Shown piece by piece: positions 1 through 5,355 of a stretch of 5,539 nt of DNA (position 1 is the stretch's first letter; each line of letters starts with the position of its first letter). Both the position numbers and the translations under genes were made by a program. The notes below the pieces were generated by a model. It saw nothing but the letters and a program-made list of their open reading frames with translations. It searched no databases and had not been told where the DNA came from. Source of the stretch: Bacteroidota bacterium (GTDB taxonomy: Bacteria; Bacteroidota; Bacteroidia; Bacteroidales; UBA1556); the NCBI GenBank assembly GCA_003648395.1, contig QMPB01000360.1, forward strand, positions 1 to 5,539. The letters are read 5' to 3'.

Positions 1-43
1 ACTGGGGGTCAAGTGGTCGCAAGTTCAAGTCTTGTCACTCCGA
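1..43 (+). tRNA. tRNA-Pro(GGG), 3' half (5' part outside window)
   Basis: The window opens inside the anticodon arm. Counting back from the T arm gives anticodon GGG at 4-6, preceded by T33 at position 3. The 3' anticodon strand is TCAAG (9-13), the variable region TGGTC (14-18), the T stem GCAAG/CTTGT (19-23 and 31-35) around the loop TTCAAGT (24-30), the acceptor 3' strand CACTCCG (36-42) and discriminator A at 43. All segments have standard lengths. The next bases are CAC, so CCA is not encoded and must be added after transcription. The 5' half, including the D arm, lies before the window. The 3' ends of tRNA genes are common integration sites for islands, which fits the accessory content downstream. 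Confidence 0.9.
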
Positions 44-54
44 CACTGAATATT

Positions 55-89
55 AAGCTCTTACAAGGTTAACTTGTAAGAGCTTTTTT
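55..89 (+). terminator. Intrinsic terminator of the tRNA-Pro transcript
   Basis: A perfect 13-bp stem, AAGCTCTTACAAG (55-67) against CTTGTAAGAGCTT (73-85), encloses the 5-nt loop GTTAA. The stem runs into a T tract ending at 89. It lies 11 bases after the tRNA discriminator base, so it most simply ends the tRNA transcript. Confidence 0.92.
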
Positions 90-95
90 CATCTG

Positions 96-116
96 GTGTA
101 AACATAGTGTAAACAT
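96..116. repeat. Two direct repeats GTGTAAACAT, 11-bp period
   Basis: GTGTAAACAT occurs at 96-105 and again at 107-116 with one base between, so the copies fall on the same face of the helix. They start 6 bases after the tRNA terminator, where an integrase gene or its arm-type binding sites often sit in tRNA-integrated elements. No integrase gene is present. The repeat is seen directly; any role as a recombinase or regulator site is inference. Confidence 0.55.
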
Positions 117-325
117 TGAAGCTTCGTGTTTCGTTTCTTTTCACTGTTCTTTCGCTTAGTTTCACCTTGCTATTGACTTAGATGTTTTTTTTTACTATTT
201 TTGCAGTCAATGAATTTTAGTAAAGTTTCTCCAACAGAGTAGGAGAGTAAAATTATTAGCATCAACTTTTTAATAATTTCTTTACTTTATATAAAAGCGT
301 TGAATAAGGCAGTGGCTTATTTATA
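117..325. other. AT-rich spacer without a recognisable gene
   Basis: No open frame of convincing length or composition was found on either strand. Two small inverted repeats are visible: TCTCC/GGAGA around a 9-nt loop near 229-247, and AATAAG/CTTATT around a 7-nt loop at 303-321. Neither is followed by a T tract. The stretch reads like decayed island DNA between the tRNA and the remnant gene at 390-621. Confidence 0.5.
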
Positions 326-367
326 AAATTAGTACTGAGAGCTGTTCTGCTAATTTCGTTTTTTTTT
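326..367 (+). terminator. Terminator-like hairpin with long T run
   Basis: AAATTAG (326-332) pairs with CTAATTT (350-356), with a short AGAG/TTCT pairing inside. A run of nine T follows at 359-367. The stem is AT-rich and weak, but the T run gives the usual intrinsic terminator shape for plus-strand transcription. No plus-strand gene that it would serve is visible, so it may be a leftover from a lost gene. Confidence 0.35.
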
Positions 368-376
368 AGAAATTAT

Positions 377-425
377 AAATGCTCACACTTTAGGCAATTG
401 AAGCCAGAGTCACTGGGCATTTTTT
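377..425 (+). terminator. Imperfect terminator-like hairpin
   Basis: AAATGC (377-382) pairs with GCATTT (417-422). An imperfect inner stem is topped by GGC/GCC around the loop AATTGAA, and T residues follow to 425. It overlaps the 3' end of the minus-strand remnant reading frame that stops at 390. It could end plus-strand transcription; on the minus strand no good T tract follows. Confidence 0.35.
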
Positions 426-621
426 ATTTGAGCTTAAACTATTATTTAGCCCTTCTGGAATATACTTATTAGCAATAGTTCCTTTTGGTAAATTGTTTTC
501 AGGTATTTTTTCTATAAGGTTTATAATCCTATTCTGTCCATCCTGCAGAGTTTGCAGCATTTTTTGGTACTAAAACCATTTCGTTGAATTGATTTACTTC
601 TTTGTTATTTTCAATTACCAT
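390..621 (-). pseudogene. Frameshifted, truncated small protein; possibly a helix-turn-helix/excisionase-like remnant
   Basis: Two overlapping minus-strand frames look like one broken gene. The first starts with ATG at 621, begins MVIENNKEVNQFNEMVLVPK and stops at 529 after 30 codons. The second runs from ATG at 560 to TAA at 390 (56 codons), beginning MLQTLQDGQNRIINLIEKIP and going on through the stretch IANKYIPEG. A one-base shift in the AAAAAA run just before the second ATG joins them smoothly. The joined N-terminus (V-L-V-P-K, a helix with NRIINLIEKI, then Y-I-P-E) resembles the start of the roughly 100-residue excisionase-like helix-turn-helix proteins of Bacteroidetes mobile elements. 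The DNA-binding half is missing, and the last residues look like foreign sequence. A good promoter lies about 45 bases upstream. The family assignment is from memory of the pattern and is uncertain. The 56-codon frame could also be a small gene of its own. Confidence 0.4.
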
Positions 622-668
622 AATAATTATTTATTAATACAAACTGATTCATTTCAATTTGTTCACGG

Positions 669-700
669 CAAAAGTAAGTTACAAATACTTATAATTCAAA
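669..700 (-). promoter_or_regulatory. Bacteroidetes-type promoter (TTTG-N20-TAnnTTTG) for the 390-621 remnant
   Basis: Reading the minus strand, TTTG lies at 700-697. After 20 bases TACTTTTG follows at 676-669, matching the Bacteroidetes -7 consensus TAnnTTTG. Transcription would begin around 662-664, giving a leader of about 40 bases before the ATG at 621. The position suggests that the remnant was once an expressed gene. TTTG is a frequent string in AT-rich DNA, so spacing and position carry most of the weight. Confidence 0.5.
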
Positions 701-707
701 TAGTTAC

Positions 708-737
708 TATCGCCAAAATTTTATTTTTTTGGCGATA
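708..737. repeat. 11-bp perfect inverted repeat around an 8-nt AT loop
   Basis: TATCGCCAAAA (708-718) and TTTTGGCGATA (727-737) are exact reverse complements separated by TTTTATTT. No T tract follows on either strand, so it is not a classical intrinsic terminator. It begins 7 bases upstream of the -33 element of the minus-strand promoter at 669-700. That would suit an operator, or a hairpin that ends readthrough from the metallopeptidase gene. The function is inferred only from position. Confidence 0.55.
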
Positions 738-909
738 TTCATTTATTAATACTATTTATTGATTATTTTTATTATTAAATCTTTTGCAACTAATCAGTTT
801 ATCAAAATCCTCTATTCCACTTTATTAAAAATTAAAAATTTGTGCTTTGTCACTATTTTTTGCTGAAAAAAAAACAAAAATACTGCCAAAACCTCTAGAA
901 TTAGTATTC
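738..909. other. AT-rich spacer, no gene seen
   Basis: Long A and T runs and no convincing frame. A 28-codon minus-strand frame starting with ATG at 911 has low-complexity, phenylalanine-rich composition and no supporting context, so it was not called. Confidence 0.45.
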
Positions 910-935
910 ATACCAAATTAATACCAAATTGGTAT
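910..935. repeat. ATACCAAATT direct repeat ending in the palindrome ATACCAA-A-TTGGTAT
   Basis: ATACCAAATT occurs at 910-919 and 921-930, an 11-bp period. The second copy forms a 7-bp-arm palindrome with TTGGTAT at 929-935. Palindromes of this size with an odd centre are typical of dimeric repressor sites, but no regulator or start site lies next to it. It abuts the hairpin pair at 937-998 and may be part of the same element. Confidence 0.5.
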
Positions 936-936
936 C

Positions 937-998
937 ATAACCATGGGGCTCTGCCCATGGTTATTCGTATTTGACCCTTTCAGGGTCAGTGATATACG
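937..998. repeat. Paired hairpins resembling a REP/BIME-type palindromic element
   Basis: The first hairpin is ATAACCATGGG (937-947) against CCCATGGTTAT (954-964), an 11-bp perfect stem with loop GCTCTG. One base later, a second has outer arms CGTAT/ATACG (966-970 and 994-998) and inner arms TGACCCT/AGGGTCA (972-978 and 982-988) around TTC. The GC-rich stems stand out sharply from the AT-rich surroundings. Adjacent hairpins of this kind are the usual form of repetitive extragenic palindromes mobilised by IS200-like Y1 (RAYT) transposases. No transposase is present here, so the family assignment is inference. Lacking a T tract, it could still slow readthrough from the gene ending at 1120. Confidence 0.6.
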
Positions 999-1119
999 TA
1001 GTACTCTATAATTGTAATAATAAAGGCAATTTACACTGATTAGATACAATCGAAGATATGCTTGTAAAAATTTATACTTTTTTGAGACATTATCTTATTT
1101 TGTTGTAATATTAATTGAC

Positions 1120-1815
1120 TTAAGCCAACAAAGTCTCCAACTTCATCTTCCATTTCTCCCAATCAGGCATTTCTTTAGTTTGCAAATCAAGGAACTTCTG
1201 TGTATGGTCGTAATAAATTAAATGGCAAAGCTCATGAATAATAACGTACTCAATACAAGCTTTGGGAGCTTTTATCAATTCTGGATTTAATATGATTTTA
1301 CCCTTAGGAGTGCAGCTTCCCCAACGAGTTGGCATATTACGTAAAACAATGGAGCTAGGCTCTACTTTGTATTTTATAAATTGCTGAATTAGAGGTTCTG
1401 CAATTTGATATAGTTTTGTTTTAGCATGCTCTAAATACCACTGATTCACTAAAAGCTCAACTCTTGATCTATCAAAGGTTTTAACCTCTATATATTTACC
1501 TTTTAGCTTAACTGATTCTTTTGTAAACTCCTCAACTTTCAATTGAAACTGCCTACCCATATATAAATGTGTTTCACCATTTATATACTTTCTCTTAGTT
1601 GTTTTAGGATGAAAGGATAAAAAGAAACTTTGCTGTTTAATAATCCATGGAGCTTTCTTTTCCAGCTTCTCTTTTATTTTATCAATAGTAGTTTCCATAG
1701 GAGCTTTAACCAAAACATCCATTTCAGGAGTAACGGTAATTCCAAGAGTTTTCCTGTCGGAGAATTCTATACTAAAACCTATGCTCTTTGAGCCATATTG
1801 AATAGATGCTGTCAT
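1120..1815 (-). CDS. YgjP/DUF45-type (M48-like) zinc metallopeptidase
   Basis: The 231-residue product has the features of the YgjP-like (DUF45, WLM-related) metallopeptidases. An N-terminal beta-rich region carries the RKTLGITVTPEMDVLVKAP stretch (21-39), RWGSC lies at 164-168, and the zinc site HELCH is at 194-198 with a likely third ligand at His204 (YYDHTQKF). Glu195 would be the catalytic base. It has no signal peptide or membrane segment, so it is cytoplasmic. The length is normal and all key residues are intact. The ATG at 1815 shares its A with the TAA of the upstream hsdR (TAATG), which fixes the start and points to translational coupling. Members are often encoded beside type I restriction genes; their substrate there is not established, and a role in restriction control or subunit turnover is a guess. 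No clear terminator follows: the next 120 bases hold no stem with a T run. Confidence 0.88.
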   Translation of the reverse strand: MTASIQYGSKSIGFSIEFSDRKTLGITVTPEMDVLVKAPMETTIDKIKEKLEKKAPWIIKQQSFFLSFHPKTTKRKYINGETHLYMGRQFQLKVEEFTKESVKLKGKYIEVKTFDRSRVELLVNQWYLEHAKTKLYQIAEPLIQQFIKYKVEPSSIVLRNMPTRWGSCTPKGKIILNPELIKAPKACIEYVIIHELCHLIYYDHTQKFLDLQTKEMPDWEKWKMKLETLLA

Positions 1816-4800
1816 TATTTATAACGTAGTTTAGCCACTTCAATACACTTATTAGCAATCTCATCCATTTCTCCAAACGAAAGGTTGATGTTATACTTAT
1901 CCCTGACCTCATCAATCAAATAATCTCCAATATCAATTAACAATTTACCCGAAATATTGGTTTTATGTTGCCAGTCAACCACAGCAATATCATTATCTAG
2001 AACAGCAGCTCGAATAAGTTCATCAATTTGTAAAGCCGTGTTTACAGAAATTACTTTTTGCAATACGTCATCTTGAATTTTATCACTTATTGACTCTATC
2101 GTCAATCCGTAAAAAGCCTTGGCAATATCCTTATTTTCTAATTCCTCAGGAATGTCACTATCTGTATGAGAAAGAACACTTTCCATTATTTCTTGAACTT
2201 TGCTCAAATAATGAGCCTCACTAAGTCTATGTGCTTCATATTCAGCAATGGTCTCACTTAGCATTTGAGAAAACTTCTTATAAAAAGCAGGATCTTCTTC
2301 CATTTTTTCGGTGATATGCTTTGATGTTCGGCTGGCTATCTTATCCGCTTTGGCAGCTTTGCCAGTTGTGTTCTCAACTTCTTCTTGAAACTTATCTTTA
2401 TCAAAGATATTTACTAAATCTGTTATTGTCTCTATCTTTTCTGTGGTAATATGAGTATCAATTAATTTCTGAATTTGCCCTTCATATTGCTTATAATCCA
2501 CTGCATCAGAATAGCGTTCAACCACTGCTATGCGCAATTTCATAAACATAGCTAAGTCAGATTTATAAAGATCAATGGTTTTCTCTTCTACTTCCTTATG
2601 GAACTGCATAGACGAAAGTGCAAGCTTTAATCCCTTTGCAAAAGCTGCCAATTTATCATAAAACACTACTCGGATTGCCTTATCTCTTAATAGTTGCTGA
2701 TAGGCTTCTGCATCTCGTTTATTAGCTACTGTTTTAAAAATATCCCAAAGTTCTGAATACTTCTGAGGAAGTTTATCTATTTCTTCTTTTATATTAATAA
2801 GTGTTCCTTCAAGGTCGCCTGCATCAAAATCTTCAAATGAAGAATACAAAAGTAAAGCATCATCAAGATTATCTATTACTCCATAATAATCAACAATATA
2901 CCCAAATTCTTTATCAGGATAAATACGATTCACCCTCGCTATGGCTTGTAATAATTTATGACTACGCAAATTTCTAGTAAGATATAATACCGTATTTTTT
3001 GGCTCATCAAAACCTGTCAATAGTTTATCCACTACGATGATTATTTCTGGGTCTCTTTGGTTTTTAAACCTATTAATAATGTTCTTTTCATAAGCCTTGG
3101 CATTTCCATGCTCATTCATCATCTTTTTCCAAAACCTATTCTCTCTTTCTGATGATTGCTCATAAGCACTATCTTCTCCTTCTCTGTCATCAATGGCAGA
3201 AATCAACACCTCACTACTTACAATGCCTATTTCATCCAAAAATTCCTTATACCTTATGGCATTTACTTTTTTATCACAAACAAGTTGCCCTTTGAAAGGA
3301 GTACGACCTTGCCAATTATCCCTAAAGTGTTTACTTATATCCCATGCAGTGGCATATACTCTTTGTTCTGCACTATTAAGCTGGTCGGCTCGACTAAATT
3401 TCTTTTTAAAATCAGCTTTTTGATATTCTGATAATGGTTCTGATACCATTCCAAAGAAAGTATCCAAAGGACCTGCATTTACCGTTTGTCTTGCCAATCT
3501 GCCTTCGTATAAAAGAGGCACTACCGCTTTATCATTTACAGCCTGATCAACTGTGTAAGCATCAATTATACCACCAAATTTAGCAGCAGTACTCTTGTCT
3601 TTCTTAAAGAGCGGAGTACCTGTTAGTGCAATAAAACAAGCATTGGGAAGCGTCTTTTGCATCTCAATATTGAAGGTCCCGTGTTGCGTTCGATGTCCTT
3701 CATCCACTAGCACAAATATATCATGACTTTCAAGTGGCTTTTTGATTTTTTTCATGGCAGCAACAAACTTATTGATAATGGTAGTTACCACTGCATCTGT
3801 CTTGTTTTCCAGAAGATCCACTAAACGTTGTCCTGTTGTTGCATTATCGACAAACATACCGCATTTTCTAAATGTTTCAGTAATCTGCCGATCCAAATCA
3901 GTTCGGTCTGTTACTAAAATAATCTTTGGGTTTCGGATAGTTTTATCCATAGCAATTGCCTGTGCCAACATAACCATGGTTAGCGACTTACCACTTCCTT
4001 GGGTATGCCATATTACACCACCTTTTCTCCTACCTTGCTCTATGGAGTGAATTCGATTAACGGATTTCTTTATGGCAAAAAATTGCTGATAACGAGCTAT
4101 TTTCTTAACGCCATTATCAAATAATACATAATTAAATACCATGTCCAACAGTCGTTGTGGACGGCATAAACCATATAAATATTCATCTTGAACTGTAGGT
4201 AATACCTCTTCGCTATCTAAGTCTGCAAAATATTGCTTCACATATTTAAAACGGTCTGAAAACAATTTCTTATTCTGCTGTTCTGAAAGTGGAGAATTCT
4301 TAAGAGCTTTAAGTTTTGCTTTATGCTCTTCCTCTTCTTTATTTGAATCAAAATTCTCTTGCCATTTCGACCAAAACTCCTCCGTAGTAGCATTGGTAGC
4401 ATAGCTTGCTTCTTGAGTAGCCATACTCAAAAGCAGTTGAGAATAAACATATAAATTACGAATACCGTCTTCTTGCTGATTTCGCAAATGCTGACTAATT
4501 GCTTGTTTTAATGGCTCTTTCATATCAGGGCGTTTGCACTCGATAATACTGAGAGGAATACCGTTTACAAACAACACTAAATCGGGGCGATAATGCTCTC
4601 TGCTTGCACTTCGCATTACACTAAACTCCTCTGTAACATGAAATACATTATTCTCTTGGTGTTGCCAGTCGATATATTGTAGGGTAAAGCTCTTTTTATC
4701 ACCATCAATACTTTGCTCCAAATCTTTACCCAGAGTTATCAGATTATATGCCGACTCGCTAGCATGAATATAGCCTTCGCTCATATTCAAATCTTTTAAG

Positions 4801-5042
4801 GCATGAATACCCTTTTCAATATTATCATTGGTAAATATGCTAGTTCTACTTGAACTTACTTTTATACTATTAATTTCCTTCAATTGCTTGCGCAAAATAT
4901 CCTCCAATAATACATTGGTAGTTTTACCAGCACGCAATTGCAAAGCCTCCTCTGGCGAAAGGTATTGATATCCCATTTTTTGCAGCATTTGTAATGCTGG
5001 AATCTGACTGATATGATCTTCTTTAAAACTTGGTGTGTTCAT
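1815..5042 (-). CDS. hsdR: Type I restriction enzyme R subunit (HsdR), DNA translocase/endonuclease
   Basis: HsdR is the motor and nuclease of type I restriction complexes. Together with HsdM and HsdS it translocates unmodified DNA using ATP and cuts far from the recognition site. Numbering is from ATG at 5042 (MNTPSF). The PD-(D/E)xK nuclease shows Asp154 and Glu168-x-Lys170 (RPD...IIECKRP). The SF2 motor has Walker A TQGSGKS (347-353, Lys352), a DEGH box (447-450), TGTP (474-477), VDKLLTGFDEP (671-681) and motif VI QAIARVNR (699-706). A helical C-terminal region follows to residue 1075. The length of 1,075 residues is normal and no disruption is seen. An in-frame TTG at 5060 would add six residues; ATG at 5042 is preferred because it is a stronger codon preceded by A-rich sequence typical of Bacteroidetes, while neither has GGAGG. 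It heads the two-gene operon with the metallopeptidase. No hsdM or hsdS is in the window. Confidence 0.95.
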   Translation of the reverse strand: MNTPSFKEDHISQIPALQMLQKMGYQYLSPEEALQLRAGKTTNVLLEDILRKQLKEINSIKVSSSRTSIFTNDNIEKGIHALKDLNMSEGYIHASESAYNLITLGKDLEQSIDGDKKSFTLQYIDWQHQENNVFHVTEEFSVMRSASREHYRPDLVLFVNGIPLSIIECKRPDMKEPLKQAISQHLRNQQEDGIRNLYVYSQLLLSMATQEASYATNATTEEFWSKWQENFDSNKEEEEHKAKLKALKNSPLSEQQNKKLFSDRFKYVKQYFADLDSEEVLPTVQDEYLYGLCRPQRLLDMVFNYVLFDNGVKKIARYQQFFAIKKSVNRIHSIEQGRRKGGVIWHTQGSGKSLTMVMLAQAIAMDKTIRNPKIILVTDRTDLDRQITETFRKCGMFVDNATTGQRLVDLLENKTDAVVTTIINKFVAAMKKIKKPLESHDIFVLVDEGHRTQHGTFNIEMQKTLPNACFIALTGTPLFKKDKSTAAKFGGIIDAYTVDQAVNDKAVVPLLYEGRLARQTVNAGPLDTFFGMVSEPLSEYQKADFKKKFSRADQLNSAEQRVYATAWDISKHFRDNWQGRTPFKGQLVCDKKVNAIRYKEFLDEIGIVSSEVLISAIDDREGEDSAYEQSSERENRFWKKMMNEHGNAKAYEKNIINRFKNQRDPEIIIVVDKLLTGFDEPKNTVLYLTRNLRSHKLLQAIARVNRIYPDKEFGYIVDYYGVIDNLDDALLLYSSFEDFDAGDLEGTLINIKEEIDKLPQKYSELWDIFKTVANKRDAEAYQQLLRDKAIRVVFYDKLAAFAKGLKLALSSMQFHKEVEEKTIDLYKSDLAMFMKLRIAVVERYSDAVDYKQYEGQIQKLIDTHITTEKIETITDLVNIFDKDKFQEEVENTTGKAAKADKIASRTSKHITEKMEEDPAFYKKFSQMLSETIAEYEAHRLSEAHYLSKVQEIMESVLSHTDSDIPEELENKDIAKAFYGLTIESISDKIQDDVLQKVISVNTALQIDELIRAAVLDNDIAVVDWQHKTNISGKLLIDIGDYLIDEVRDKYNINLSFGEMDEIANKCIEVAKLRYK

Positions 5043-5257
5043 GGTTTTTATATTTATCAATAATCAACATCTATTTATGGTTAATTAAATATTATATAAC
5101 ATACTCTTTAATATACTATTACACTATTTATAAATAGTATTAATGTGTTTTTATAGCCATTATTTGGCTAATTAACGGTATAATTTCTAATCTCTTATAT
5201 CAATACTGATTTATATCACGTATTATACTGGAATATATCATATTATATAAAGTTACA
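5043..5257 (-). promoter_or_regulatory. hsdR upstream region with palindromic candidate operator
   Basis: This is the leader and probable promoter region of hsdR. It holds a perfect 16-bp palindrome ACTATTTATAAATAGT (5123-5138), an inverted repeat TAGCCA-N5-TGGCTA (5154-5170), and TTATATCA twice with a 16-bp period (5195-5202 and 5211-5218), with a related ATATATCA at 5233-5240. I could not find TAnnTTTG reading toward hsdR, so the start site is undefined. The palindrome lies 81-96 bases from the ATG and is the best operator candidate. The region is extremely AT-rich, which makes palindromes more likely by chance. There is no open frame of note in it. Confidence 0.4.
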
Positions 5258-5288
5258 TTTGTTTACGCCTCACAATGTATTACATTTG
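5258..5288 (+). promoter_or_regulatory. Bacteroidetes-type promoter reading toward the tandem array
   Basis: TTTG (5258-5261) and TACATTTG (5281-5288) are separated by 19 bases and match the Bacteroidetes -33/-7 consensus in the plus direction. Transcription would start around 5293-5297, diverging from hsdR and entering the hairpin module and then the 12-bp array. The same octamer TACATTTG also occurs at 5254-5261, but without a correctly spaced TTTG upstream. Confidence 0.5.
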
Positions 5289-5296
5289 CAATGTCA

Positions 5297-5350
5297 TTTC
5301 CCTCGGGAAAAGGACGTGGTTGGCCGCTATACCGTAATTGCGGCATTTTT
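5297..5350 (+). terminator. GC-rich hairpin module ending in a T tract (possible attenuator or small-RNA terminator)
   Basis: TTTCCC (5297-5302) and GGGAAA (5305-5310) form a quasi-palindrome. It is followed by GCCGC (5323-5327) pairing with GCGGC (5340-5344), then ATTTTT. An alternative fold pairs CCG (5332-5334) with CGG (5341-5343) around a short loop, extended by a T-G pair and flanking AT pairs. Either fold places a GC-rich stem just before the T tract ending at 5350. With the promoter at 5258-5288, a transcript of about 55 bases would result if termination is efficient. The 5-bp stem makes that uncertain, so partial readthrough into the array is equally possible. Confidence 0.35.
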
Positions 5351-5355
5351 ACTCT

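Noticed and set aside
826..911. 28-codon minus-strand frame beginning with ATG at 911
   Set aside because: Very short, dominated by homopolymer runs, and no suitably spaced promoter or ribosome-binding context.
3156..4050. Plus-strand open frames of 76 to 102 codons
   Set aside because: All lie inside hsdR on the opposite strand and have no motifs, no supporting start context and no independent evidence. They are antisense shadows of an intact conserved gene.
5043..5060. hsdR start at TTG 5060
   Set aside because: It is in frame and would add six residues, but the ATG at 5042 is a stronger start with A-rich upstream sequence and leaves the conserved domains intact.
745..5144. 15-bp sequence ATTAATACTATTTAT at 745-759, found inverted at 5130-5144, flanking the operon
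   Set aside because: The sequence is almost pure AT in strongly AT-rich intergenic DNA, and one copy overlaps a palindrome. A chance match is plausible, and no target duplication or transposase supports a mobile element.
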